Positions 33,965-42,430 of a stretch of DNA of 46,267 nt are shown in pieces. Made by a program: the position numbers and the translations under genes. This stretch comes from Alphaproteobacteria bacterium (lineage in GTDB: Bacteria > Pseudomonadota > Alphaproteobacteria > Acetobacterales > Acetobacteraceae): positions 465 through 46,731 of the forward strand of contig JAPLOH010000235.1 of the NCBI GenBank assembly GCA_026400845.1, written 5' to 3'. A model generated the notes under the pieces. It saw nothing but the letters and a program-made list of their open reading frames with translations. It was not told the origin of the DNA and did not search any database. The first letter of the stretch is position 1. Each line of letters opens with the position of its first letter.

Positions 33965-35348
33965 TGGCGGCAGCCAGCGCGGCGAGCGGCGTGTCCCAGT
34001 CGCCGGCGCGGGGCTGACGGAACAGGCGGGCGGACGGGTACCACGGGTTATCCGTGCGCTCGCGCAGCCAGCGGAAATCGCCGGCGAATTGCAGCAGGAT
34101 CCAAACTGGCCGCCCCATGGCGCCGGCGAGATGGGCGATCGAGGTATCGACGCTCACCACCAGGTCCATGCAGCCAACCAGGGCGGCGGTGTCGCGGAAA
34201 TCCGCGAGATCGGCGGCGTGGTTCCGTACGTCCGGGCGCGCGGCCAAGGTGGCCGCGTCCTCGGGACGGATATCGCGCTGCACGACATGGATCTCGACAT
34301 TGCCGAACGCGGCAAGCATCCGGGCGGCCGGGATCGAGCGCAAGGCGTCGTCGGGGTGTTCCGGGCTGCCGGAGAAGGCGATGCCGATCCGTCGTTGTGT
34401 CGCCGGGCCGAGCCGGGTCTGCCACGCCGCGACGCGGGAGGGATCGGCGGCGAGATAGGGCGCGCTGGCCAGGATGGTGGCGAGCCTGGTGGCGAACGCA
34501 CGCGGCAGGCTCAGCAGCGGGCAGCGGATGTCATGGTCCGGCACCGGCTCGTCCCGCGCGATTTTGCCCTGCGGCACGACCTCGTCGGCGAGATGGACCA
34601 CCAGCCCGGCCAGCGGTGCCTGCACCTGCAACACCACATGCGCGCCCCGCTGCCGCACCAGGGGCGCGTAGCGGACGAACTGGATGGTATCTCCGAGCCC
34701 CTGTTCGCAATGCAGCAGCACGCGCTTGCCGGTCAGCACTCCTCCGCCATCCCAGGTCGGTGTCGTGTAGTCCGGCACATCGACGGTGAAGCGGGGGTCG
34801 AGCCAGCGCGCCTCGTAGTCCCGCCAGCCCTGGCGGAAATCGCCCAGCGTGAGCTGCGCGATAGCGGCGCCGAAGGTGGCGTGGAAGGGGTTGGCATCGA
34901 GCTGCATCGCCCGGCGGAACCATTGGAGGGCTTCGGCGGGGCGGTCGAGCGCGAGCAGGGCGCCGCCGAGATTGTTGCAGGCCTGGGCGTAGCCAGGGTC
35001 GGCCTGCACGGCGCGGCGCAGAAAATTCTCGGCCTCCTCCGGCCGACGCAGCGCGTTCAGCGAATTGCCGACATTGTTGAGCGCGCCGGCGAGGTCGGGC
35101 CGCAAGGCGGCGACGCGGCGGTAGTGGTCGAGCGCCTCCGCATGGCGCCCCATGGTATGGAGCGCGTTGCCAAGATTGGTGTGCACGCCGATATGGTCGG
35201 GGTGGCTGCGCAGAAGGCGCCGATATTCGGCTTCGGCCTCCGCTGGACGCTCGGCGGCGACCAGGGCGTTGGCGAGATTGAACCGCAGGTCGGGCCGGTC
35301 CGGATATGCGGCGACCTCTCGCGCCAAGGCGTCGATGTCCTGGCTCAT
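33939..35348 (-). CDS. TPR-repeat protein with family-9-like glycosyltransferase domain (second copy)
   Basis: 469 residues. About four to five TPR units occupy residues ~1-170 (DLRFNLANALVAAERPAEAE, HTNLGNALHTMGRHAEAL, LNNVGNSLNALRRPEEAE, NNLGGALLALDRPAEAL). The C-terminal ~280 residues resemble the heptosyltransferase/GT9 fold: CEQGLGDTIQFVRYAPL, IGIAFSGSPEHPDD, and SVDTSIAHLAGAMGRP near the end, a sugar-nucleotide-site pattern. ATG 35348 overlaps the upstream gene's stop by 4 bp, so the pair is translationally coupled. Such proteins often glycosylate surface structures or flagellin; the target here is unknown. The 3' end overlaps the convergent SDR gene by 26 bp. Confidence 0.85.
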   Translation of the reverse strand: MSQDIDALAREVAAYPDRPDLRFNLANALVAAERPAEAEAEYRRLLRSHPDHIGVHTNLGNALHTMGRHAEALDHYRRVAALRPDLAGALNNVGNSLNALRRPEEAENFLRRAVQADPGYAQACNNLGGALLALDRPAEALQWFRRAMQLDANPFHATFGAAIAQLTLGDFRQGWRDYEARWLDPRFTVDVPDYTTPTWDGGGVLTGKRVLLHCEQGLGDTIQFVRYAPLVRQRGAHVVLQVQAPLAGLVVHLADEVVPQGKIARDEPVPDHDIRCPLLSLPRAFATRLATILASAPYLAADPSRVAAWQTRLGPATQRRIGIAFSGSPEHPDDALRSIPAARMLAAFGNVEIHVVQRDIRPEDAATLAARPDVRNHAADLADFRDTAALVGCMDLVVSVDTSIAHLAGAMGRPVWILLQFAGDFRWLRERTDNPWYPSARLFRQPRAGDWDTPLAALAAAITTIRHPR

Positions 35349-36778
35349 CTCCAGTCTCCCTTCGCCAGCGCCGCTAGCACGCGCGCGATCACCCCCGCCC
35401 AGCCGTCCGAACCCTGGCGCCACAGCCGGGCGGCGGGATACCACGGGTTGTCATCCCGCCCCTCCAGCCAGCGGTAGTCCGCACTCGCCGCCAGCAGCAC
35501 CCAGGTCGGCCGGCCGAGCGAGGCGGCAAGATGGGCAATCGAGGTGTCGACGCTGATTACCAGGTCGAGCCCGGCAATAAGGTCGGCGGTGTCGGCAAAA
35601 TCGCCGAGCATGGGGCCGTGCCAGTGCAGCGCGCGCGGCAATGGCAGGTCGCCCGGCGTGGCACGGTTCTGCACGGCGTGGAACTCGATCCCCGGCACGG
35701 CGAGCAGCGGGCGCAGCATGGTGAGCGGGATCGAGCGGAGATGATCGAGCACATGCGCGGGGTTGCCCGACCAGGCGAGGCCGACGCGTACCCTTTCGCC
35801 ATCGCGCGCCACCGCGGCACGGCCGAGCGGGGCGGGTGGCGGGATGGTGTCGAGGCGCGTGGCGAACACGAAGGGCAGGCTCATCAGCGGGCAGACGAAA
35901 TCCGCCGCGTCCGTCGGCTCCCCGATCGCCACCGCCGCATCGGCCAGCCCGCGCAGCACCCGCACCAGTTCGGGCTGCACCAGCAGCGTGACGCGCGCGC
36001 CAAGCGCGCGCAGCATCGGGGCATAGCGGCAGAATTGGATCGTATCGCCGAACCCCTGCTCCGCCATCAGCACGACGTGCCGCCCGGCAATCGCGCCGAG
36101 ATCGCCCGGCGTCAGGCGTCGCCCGGCGATCGGCAGGCCGGGCGCGCGGGGCATGTCGAAGCGCGCCTCGAACCCCTCCCATCCCGCCGCGAAGTCGCCC
36201 CGGGCGAGCAGGCACACCGCGGCGCCGAACCGGGCGGCGTGGTCGTCGGGCCGGTGGTGGAGGGCGCGGCGGAACCAGTCCAGCGCAAGCGCCTTGCGCC
36301 CGAGCCGGATCAGCGCCTCCCCGACCGAAGCGAAGGCCGGGATGTGCGGCTCCGCTCCATCGGCGGCGTGCTCCAGATGCGGCAGGGCTTCGGCGGCGCG
36401 GCCGAGATCCAGCAGGGCGGTGCCGATATTGTAACGGATGGCCCGCTCGAACGGCGCGAGATAAAGCGCGCGACGATAAGCCTCCAGCGCCTCGCCGGGC
36501 CGGTCCAGCCGGCGCAGGAGATTGCCGAGATGGCTATGGGCAGCAACCAGACCCGGGGCAAGTTCGATGGCCTGCCGGAAACTCGCCAGCGCCGCCGCGG
36601 GGTCGCCGGCGGATTCCAGCGCATTGCCGAGATTGAAATGCAGTTGCGCCCGCTCGGGTGCGAGGGCCAGGGCGCGGCGATATTCCGCCGCTGCGTCCGC
36701 ATGCCGGCCTTCGGCGAACAGCGCATTGCCGCGCGCGTTGTGCCCCGCGGCAGCTTCAGAGCGAGGTGAAACCGTCAT
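35345..36778 (-). CDS. TPR-repeat protein with family-9-like glycosyltransferase domain (first copy)
   Basis: 477 residues, a paralogue of the gene downstream. TPR units cover residues ~10-205 (LHFNLGNALESAGDPAAALA, HSHLGNLLRRLDRPGEALEA, IRYNIGTALLDLGRAAEALP). Then comes the GT9-like domain: MAEQGFGDTIQFCRYAPML, VGLAWSGNPAHVLDHLRSIP and SVDTSIAHLAASLGRPTWVL. I start at ATG 36778, 23 bp inside the end of the SDR gene. The two copies share domain order and motifs but differ clearly in sequence, so the duplication is old. They may act on related substrates. Confidence 0.85.
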   Translation of the reverse strand: MTVSPRSEAAAGHNARGNALFAEGRHADAAAEYRRALALAPERAQLHFNLGNALESAGDPAAALASFRQAIELAPGLVAAHSHLGNLLRRLDRPGEALEAYRRALYLAPFERAIRYNIGTALLDLGRAAEALPHLEHAADGAEPHIPAFASVGEALIRLGRKALALDWFRRALHHRPDDHAARFGAAVCLLARGDFAAGWEGFEARFDMPRAPGLPIAGRRLTPGDLGAIAGRHVVLMAEQGFGDTIQFCRYAPMLRALGARVTLLVQPELVRVLRGLADAAVAIGEPTDAADFVCPLMSLPFVFATRLDTIPPPAPLGRAAVARDGERVRVGLAWSGNPAHVLDHLRSIPLTMLRPLLAVPGIEFHAVQNRATPGDLPLPRALHWHGPMLGDFADTADLIAGLDLVISVDTSIAHLAASLGRPTWVLLAASADYRWLEGRDDNPWYPAARLWRQGSDGWAGVIARVLAALAKGDWR

Positions 36779-37514
36779 CCGCGCTGATGATGGCACCGTT
36801 GAGGAAGCGCGCCGCCTCTCCTGCGCAGAGCAGCCGCAGCACCGCATCGAGATCGCGTGGCTCGCCCATCCGCTTGCGCGGCAGCGAGGCCACCCATTTG
36901 GCGCCGGCCTCGGTGGTGAGATACTCGGCGCTGATTTCGGTGGTGATGTAGCCTGGGCAGATCGCGTTGGTGTTGATCCCATGGCGGGACCATTCGCGCG
37001 CCATCTGGTGCGTCATCTGGATCATGCCGGCCTTGGACATGCCGTAGGTGCTCAGCTGGCCGATCGCGCGCTGGCCGGCGATGGAGGCGATGTTGACGAT
37101 GCGGCCCGCGATCTTGTGCGCGATCATCTGCTTCGCGACGGCCTGGGCAAGGAAGAAGGGGCCCTTGAGGTTGGTGTCCAGCACCGCGTCGTAGTCGTCC
37201 TCCTCGATGGTCTCGATGCGGGCCTGGCGCGAGACACCGGCATTGTTGACCAGGATTTCGATCGGCCCCAGACGTCGCTCGATTTCCGAAGCCGCCGCGC
37301 GAATGGCGGAAACCGAGGTGACATCGAGCGCCACCGGCAGCACCTCCGCCCCCGCTTGCCGCAACTCGGCGGCGAGCGCCTCCAGCCGGTCGAGCCGGCG
37401 GGCAGCGATGGCGAGCCTGGCGCCGTCGGCCGCGAGCACGCGGGCGAACCGCTCGCCAAGGCCCGATGAAGCGCCGGTGACGAGGGCGACGCGGCCGGCG
37501 ATATCAGTGCTCAT
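36756..37514 (-). CDS. SDR-family oxidoreductase
   Basis: 252 residues. TGASSGLGERFA is the NAD(P) motif (residues 14-25) and LVNNAGVSRQ follows. The catalytic triad is Ser in NIASIAGQ and YGMSK. The end AIISADDGFTSL is typical of FabG-like reductases. It is first in a coupled trio with the two TPR-glycosyltransferases, although SDRs of this kind are usually metabolic and no sugar-nucleotide substrate is evident. The ATG at 37514 has only a weak RBS. Confidence 0.87.
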   Translation of the reverse strand: MSTDIAGRVALVTGASSGLGERFARVLAADGARLAIAARRLDRLEALAAELRQAGAEVLPVALDVTSVSAIRAAASEIERRLGPIEILVNNAGVSRQARIETIEEDDYDAVLDTNLKGPFFLAQAVAKQMIAHKIAGRIVNIASIAGQRAIGQLSTYGMSKAGMIQMTHQMAREWSRHGINTNAICPGYITTEISAEYLTTEAGAKWVASLPRKRMGEPRDLDAVLRLLCAGEAARFLNGAIISADDGFTSL

Positions 37515-37564
37515 GGCGGGCTTTCATGATGGCTGCGGGAGAGTGTTGGCGGCACAAGGGCGAG

Positions 37565-38500
37565 TCAATCGCGCCGCAAATAGAGGCCGAAGCTGGCCTC
37601 GCCAAGGGCCTCGGGCGAGCGGCCGGCGAACTGGCAATGCGGGCGAACGTGCGGGGTGGCGTCCCAGCGGGAAATATAGGGGATGGCGGTCTCGAACCCC
37701 ACTTCCTCCGCGGCGGCGGTGATTTCAGCGCGGCTGAGGCGGTTGGTGTAGAAGCCGCTGCCGGCGATGGCGGGGTGCTCCCACAGCGCATCGCCCCAGC
37801 GCAGGTTGTTCAGGCCGCCACCAAGATGGTCCATCAAGTCGATGAGGTGGTGCGGCAGGCCGCCAGGGCTGGTGATGCGGTGGAGTTCGGCCATCAGCGG
37901 CGTGAATTCGGCACGGCGGACGTGCTCCAGCACCGTGTAGGACAGGGTCAGGTCCACCGACCCGTCGGGGATGCCGGCGAGATCCGCCAGCCCGCCTGTC
38001 AGGTAGGTGGCGCCGAGGCTGGCGAGCAGCGTGTCCCGATTCGTAAAATCCAATCCGGCGGCAAACGCCGTGTCGAGGAAGTCCGGGTCGAGCCCTTCGG
38101 CGATGGCGCGATAGGCCGCCATGTCGGGGCTGGCGTGGTCGCCGCCATCCATCAGCCCGATCCGGCGCACGCCCCGCGCGGCGGCGTAGAGGGCGGTCGC
38201 GATGGTGTCGCCGGGTCCGAGTTCGAGCAGGCTGCTGGCGGGGCGGCCGGCGATGGTGGCGAACCAGGCGAGGTCATGGGCGACCAGGGCGCGGTTGCCG
38301 TCCAAGGCGGTGGCAAAACTATGCACCCCGATGCCGAGGCGGCGGCGCCAGGCGTAGCTCGGCAGCACGCGCGACAGCACCAGCTTGGCCGCGATCTTCA
38401 CCCACCACGGCACCGCGGCACCACGCCCGGCCAACGGCGGGACGCGGTACGCGACGGGCGGCCCGGAATGGAGCGGCGCGCTCAGGTGCCCGGCCCCCAT
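37565..38500 (-). CDS. Class I SAM-dependent methyltransferase
   Basis: About 311 residues. Motif I is SLLELGPGDTIATAL, the acidic strand follows as GLMDGGDHASP, and the post-I catalytic region has VDLTLSYTVLEHVRRAEF and ELHRITSPGGLPHHLIDLMDH. This is a Rossmann-type Methyltransf_11/23-like protein acting on an unknown small molecule or glycan. The start is uncertain: ATG 38500 is the first start after the divergent gene's promoter region, and GTG choices exist further in. It lies 50 bp upstream of the SDR/TPR-glycosyltransferase trio, so it may join that operon. Confidence 0.78.
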   Translation of the reverse strand: MGAGHLSAPLHSGPPVAYRVPPLAGRGAAVPWWVKIAAKLVLSRVLPSYAWRRRLGIGVHSFATALDGNRALVAHDLAWFATIAGRPASSLLELGPGDTIATALYAAARGVRRIGLMDGGDHASPDMAAYRAIAEGLDPDFLDTAFAAGLDFTNRDTLLASLGATYLTGGLADLAGIPDGSVDLTLSYTVLEHVRRAEFTPLMAELHRITSPGGLPHHLIDLMDHLGGGLNNLRWGDALWEHPAIAGSGFYTNRLSRAEITAAAEEVGFETAIPYISRWDATPHVRPHCQFAGRSPEALGEASFGLYLRRD

Positions 38501-38571
38501 CCGCCGCGCCGCGCTTGCCCGATGGCTGCGAAACGTCCAGGCTCTGCCCACATCATCTGGGGAGGGCGAAC

Positions 38572-39315
38572 ATGAGCGGCGCGATTGCAGTGCCTGCGGG
38601 CGGCTACAGCTACCTCGTCGGCGGCCCCCCGCCGTTCTCCAACGGTGTTGCGGCGATGGCGGGATATCGCCTGACCCGGGTGCGCCTGCGCGGCGAGGTT
38701 CCACTTGCCGAGGGCCTCGCTATGGCGGCGGCTCATCTCGCTGGCATCGGCCGGCCGGGTGCCGCACTCGTGGCCTGCGAACTGCGTTCCCCGGCGCCGA
38801 TGACGCGTGGCGATTTCACCACCTTCAACACCCATTACGTCGGCCTGCTGCGCAAACACGGGTTCGGCGCCGCGGAAGGGTATCCGGTGGCGCGGAGCAA
38901 CATGGCCCCGCTGTTCGCGCCGCCGGCGGTGAACACGCTGTTCGCCTTTACCTACACGGCCCCGGTTGAGGCTGGCGCCGGCGGGCGGGACTATCTGATT
39001 TCCGGCAAGCCCGAGAGCACCGCCACCCCGCCCGGCGTGATCGCGCCCGGCCTGGTCTCCCCCGCCGGGATGGCGGCCAAGGCGGCCTACGTGATCGCCG
39101 AGTTGCAGGCCCGCGTTGCCGCGCTCGGGCGCGACTGGGCCGAAATCACCGGCGCCCAGGCCTACACGATGCATTCGCTCGACGGCATCATGGACTTGCT
39201 GCGCAGCAGCGGTCTCGCCAATGTCGGGCTCGCGTTGTTTCCGTCCTACCCACCGGTGGTCGGGCTCGATTTCGAGATCGACGTCAGATCGGTCAGCGTC
39301 GAGCTGGTGGTCTAG
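38572..39315 (+). CDS. CnbZ-like (2-amino-5-chloromuconate deaminase type) RidA-related protein
   Basis: 247 residues. AVPAGGYSYLVGGPPPFSNG, ACELRSPAPMTRGDFTTFN, YPVARSNMAP and YTMHSLDGIMD recall the CnbZ deaminase group, which uses a RidA-like fold to hydrolyse enamines/imines. I recognise this from memory and cannot run a search. RBS GGAGGG sits at the correct distance from ATG 38572. It is divergent from the methyltransferase and convergent with the nitronate monooxygenase. The presence of a nitronate oxidase next door would fit breakdown of nitro or amino compounds, but this is speculation. Confidence 0.55.
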   Translation: MSGAIAVPAGGYSYLVGGPPPFSNGVAAMAGYRLTRVRLRGEVPLAEGLAMAAAHLAGIGRPGAALVACELRSPAPMTRGDFTTFNTHYVGLLRKHGFGAAEGYPVARSNMAPLFAPPAVNTLFAFTYTAPVEAGAGGRDYLISGKPESTATPPGVIAPGLVSPAGMAAKAAYVIAELQARVAALGRDWAEITGAQAYTMHSLDGIMDLLRSSGLANVGLALFPSYPPVVGLDFEIDVRSVSVELVV

Positions 39316-39331
39316 CCCCGGTGCCATCGCC

Positions 39332-40285
39332 TCACGCCGCCAGTACCCGGGCGCGGGCGGCGGCGTATTCGGCGACAAGACGGTCCACCAGTTCGGCCGC
39401 CGGCACCACTTTCTTCACCGCGCCGATGCCCTGGCCGGAGCCCCAGATATCCTTCCATGCCCTCGGCTTGTCGGAGCCGAAATTCATCGCCGACTTGTCC
39501 GATGTCGGCAGATTGTCGAGGTCGAGCCCCGCGCGTTCCAGGCTCGGCTTGAGGTAGTTGCCGAGCACGCCGGAGATGACGTTGGTGTAGACGATGTCGT
39601 CGGCCGCGCTGTCGACGATCATCTGCTTATAGCCCTCGGCCGCGTTGGCCTCTTCGGTCGCGATAAAGGCCGAGCCGATATAGGCGAGATCGGCGCCACA
39701 CGCCTGGGCGGCGAGCACCGCGTTGCCATTGGCAATCGCGCCTGACAGCGCGATCGGCCCGTCGAACCACTCGCGGATTTCCTGCACCAGCGCGAAGGGC
39801 GACAGCGATCCGGCATGGCCGCCGGCCCCGGCCGCCACCGCGATCAGCCCGTCCGCCCCGCGCTCGACGGCCTTGCGGGCGAACAGGTTGTTGATGATGT
39901 CATGCAGCACGATCCCGCCATAGGAGTGGATCGCCTCATTCACATCCGGCCGGGCGCCGAGCGAGGTGATGATCAGCGGCACCTTGTATTTCACGCACAT
40001 CTCGACGTCATGGTCGATGCGCGTATTGGAACGGTGGACGATCTGGTTCACCGCGAAGGGTGCGGCCGGGCGGTCCGGGTGCTTGGCGCTGTGCTCGGCC
40101 AGCTCCCCGGTGATCCGCTTCAGCCACTCCTCCAGCATCTCCGCCGGCCGGGCGTTCAGCGCCGGAAACGAGCCGACGATGCCGGCTTTGCACTGGGCAA
40201 TCACCAGGTCGGGGTTTGAGACGATGAACATCGGCGAGGCGATGACGGGGATACGCAAATTCTGGAGGATCGGGGGCAGGGACAT
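39332..40285 (-). CDS. Nitronate monooxygenase (2-nitropropane dioxygenase family)
   Basis: 317 residues, FMN-dependent TIM barrel. Characteristic segments: RIPVIASPMFIVSNPDLV at the N terminus, IAVAAGAGGHAGSLSPFA (phosphate-binding glycines and the proposed catalytic His), GADLAYIGSAFIATEEANA near the middle, and WGSGQGIGAV near the C terminus. The family oxidises alkyl nitronates to carbonyls and nitrite. ATG 40285 has only a weak RBS. It is divergent from the class II aldolase gene by 189 bp. Confidence 0.88.
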   Translation of the reverse strand: MSLPPILQNLRIPVIASPMFIVSNPDLVIAQCKAGIVGSFPALNARPAEMLEEWLKRITGELAEHSAKHPDRPAAPFAVNQIVHRSNTRIDHDVEMCVKYKVPLIITSLGARPDVNEAIHSYGGIVLHDIINNLFARKAVERGADGLIAVAAGAGGHAGSLSPFALVQEIREWFDGPIALSGAIANGNAVLAAQACGADLAYIGSAFIATEEANAAEGYKQMIVDSAADDIVYTNVISGVLGNYLKPSLERAGLDLDNLPTSDKSAMNFGSDKPRAWKDIWGSGQGIGAVKKVVPAAELVDRLVAEYAAARARVLAA

Positions 40286-40474
40286 GGGGACGTTCCGGTG
40301 GTTGCGATTTAGGCGTCTGCATGGCGCGGTTGGGCGCGGCAGGCAAGGGGTGGCAGAGCGGGCATGCCATCGACGCGATCACCGAGTATGGCACAAAACC
40401 GCTCCCCGCCGCTGGCGCTTATCGCAGCCCCGCCGATATGGCAGGCTGGCACATCTTCAACTGGAGGAACAACG

Positions 40475-41251
40475 ATGGACGCGATGGCGACGCGGATACC
40501 GAGCGGAGTGCGCGAGAGCGTGAGTGCGGCGGAATGGCAGGCGCGGGTGGATCTCGCGGCCTGCTACCGGCTGGTGAACCTCTACGGCTGGGACGAGATG
40601 ATCGCCAACCACATCTCGGTGCGGGTGCCGGGCGAGGAGGGCAATTTCCTGCTCAACCCCTACGGCTACCTCTACGACCAGATGAACGCCTCCTGCTTCG
40701 TGAAGGTCGACGAGCACGGCAAGGCGCTGCTCGACCCCACCGGCCTCGGCGCCAACAAGGCCGGCTTCGTCATCCACAGCGCCGTGCACATGGCCCGCCA
40801 TGACGTCGATTGCGTGATCCACACCCATTCGCTGGCGGGAATGGCGGTCTCGGCAATGGAATGCGGCCTGTTGCCGATCGCGCAATCCTCGATGCGCTTC
40901 GCCGACATCGCCTACCACGAGTTCGAAGGCCCGGCGCTCAACATGGATGAGCGGGCGCGCCTGGTGGCCGATCTCGGCGACCGCGAGGTGATGATCCTGC
41001 GCAACCACGGGCTGCTGGTGACCGGCACCAGCATCGCCGAGGCGTTCAACAACTTGTTCCGCCTGGAGCGCGCCTGCGAATTGCAGGTGATGACGCTGTC
41101 CTGCAACACGCCCTTGCGCATGCCGTCACGCGAGGCGGTGGTGCAAACCAACCGCGTGTTCGCGCCGACCGGCCAACGCCGCCGCGGGGTGCTGGAGTGG
41201 CCGGCGCTGATGAAGCGGCTGGACGGGATTGATCCGTCGTATCGCGAGTAG
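40475..41251 (+). CDS. Class II aldolase/adducin-domain protein
   Basis: 258 residues. Zn-binding histidines are seen in VIHTHSLAG and LRNHGLLV, with the head segment GWDEMIANHISVRVPG matching bacterial aldolase II proteins, which cleave or epimerise sugar phosphates. RBS GGAGGAAC sits before ATG 40475; the longer open frame upstream lacks family likeness. Some members have lost the phosphate-binding residues and act on other substrates. It is the last gene before the scar region. Confidence 0.87.
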   Translation: MDAMATRIPSGVRESVSAAEWQARVDLAACYRLVNLYGWDEMIANHISVRVPGEEGNFLLNPYGYLYDQMNASCFVKVDEHGKALLDPTGLGANKAGFVIHSAVHMARHDVDCVIHTHSLAGMAVSAMECGLLPIAQSSMRFADIAYHEFEGPALNMDERARLVADLGDREVMILRNHGLLVTGTSIAEAFNNLFRLERACELQVMTLSCNTPLRMPSREAVVQTNRVFAPTGQRRRGVLEWPALMKRLDGIDPSYRE

Positions 41252-41256
41252 GGCGT

Positions 41257-41322
41257 TCAGAAGCCGGTCGGCAGGATATCCAGCGCGCGGGCGATGGCGT
41301 CCTGCTGGCCGCGCACCGAGGC
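41257..41322 (-). pseudogene. ccdB 3' remnant
   Basis: The minus strand reads ASVRGQQDAIARALDILPTGF and then a stop. It aligns with ASLRDHQDAITRALDLLLTGF, the end of the intact ccdB at 22419-22721, with about 14 of 21 positions identical. Upstream sequence is unrelated to ccdB, so only the last ~21 codons survive. It begins 5 bp beyond the aldolase stop. Confidence 0.65.
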
Positions 41323-41359
41323 GTCTCGCTTCGCTGCCTCTCTCGGATAATGGTAAACA

Positions 41360-41373
41360 TTTCGATATAGAAA
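41360..41373. promoter_or_regulatory. Near-palindrome TTTCGATATAGAAA
   Basis: One mismatch from the perfect palindrome TTTCGATATCGAAA at 42408-42421. It lies where the ccdB remnant and the hypothetical gene fragment meet. It could be a regulator operator or part of a lost element's end. Confidence 0.4.
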
Positions 41374-41394
41374 CACAATAGACATGCGACCCCG

Positions 41395-41821
41395 TGCCGC
41401 AATCCCGGCCTGACCCATCGCCCCACGCATACCACACCGCACAGCCCTCGACCCGCGGCCACGGCACCGCCGGGCGCGGCGCGTCGTTCGGCACGCCCGC
41501 GTCATTCATCGCACGCGGCCAAACCCCGCACGGCACTGCCACCAGCGCCCAGCCCTCACCCTCCTCGCCCACCGGCTCCCCAGCGGCCGCCCACATTGCA
41601 AACACCCGCCGCCAAGCCCGCGGCCAGACACGCCCGCCGTCGCACGTCTCCCCACCCCCAAACTCCGCCACCATCCGCGCAAAGCGCACGTAAGCCACCC
41701 GCTGCGGATGCCCCTCCGGCAGATCCGTCACCCGCGCCGCCACCAGCCCAAGCACGACCCGCAGCAGCACCACGAGGGCCTGCACGAGCGCGGGTGCGGT
41801 GGAAGGGAGGGGGGTGGACAT
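41395..41821 (-). pseudogene. Fragment of a hypothetical membrane-associated protein gene
   Basis: From ATG 41821 about 140 codons look coding: an N-terminal hydrophobic helix ALVQALVVLLRVVLGLVAA, then TDLPEGHPQRVAYVRFARMV and WPRAWRRVFAMWAAAGEPV. The frame runs on across the ccdB remnant and into the opposite strand of the aldolase gene, so the native 3' end is lost. I do not recognise the family. Between 41822 and 42430 the DNA is lower in GC and has no convincing gene on either strand. Confidence 0.4.
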
Positions 41822-42407
41822 TCGGGGAGGGGCCTATGTGTTGTGGAGACGGGAAGATAGGGGATTTGACGGCGAATGTCAATATTATACTCATACATGT
41901 TTTTATAAAAGATATTTCCGGCCACTCCGCGCATCAAATTGGGCGCAGCGCTCACGATGAACCGCATCATGAGGTGCCCAGCGAACGTCGCGTAGTACCT
42001 GACCATTTTCTGCGGCCTGCTCAGAACCGTCCCAACGCCGGTGAACGAACAACCGGACCCGATCCGACGAGGGCCCAGGCAACAATCAAGGATCGACTGT
42101 GTGGCTCGATCCACAATTGCGCGCGAATTGGGGACCGACCGGCTGCGCGTGCTGGGTTGTATTTGTGTGGGCTTATTGTGGTGAGTTTGGGGTGCTTGGC
42201 TTCGTGTAGGCGGTTGCACACATCTCATTTTCTCGCAGAATCGAGCCTTCAGAAGGCAAGCAATCCCTCCACCGCCGAAGTTCTTGCAAGTCTTGCGAAC
42301 TCCATTTTTGTTGCATTTTCGTCGGTCGTATGTTTGTTCAACCATTCAATTTTGAACGACAATGTTTGAAACGGGGGGGCGGTGATGGGAGGGGTGCGTG
42401 GTTATTG

Positions 42408-42421
42408 TTTCGATATCGAAA
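42408..42421. promoter_or_regulatory. Perfect 14-bp palindrome TTTCGATATCGAAA
   Basis: This operator-like perfect palindrome lies 10 bp beyond the end of the minus-strand carbamoylase gene. With its flanks (TATTG...AAAT) it forms an inverted counterpart to the copy at 41360-41373. Confidence 0.45.
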
Positions 42422-42430
42422 TTCAAGCCG

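Noticed and set aside
41822-42370. Possible gene in the low-GC stretch (frames of 60-257 codons on both strands)
   Set aside because: None shows a recognisable domain, good start site or consistent codon use, so it is described as non-coding or degraded DNA.
42408-42421. Fur or LexA box
   Set aside because: The palindrome matches neither consensus, and the adjacent gene ends rather than begins there.
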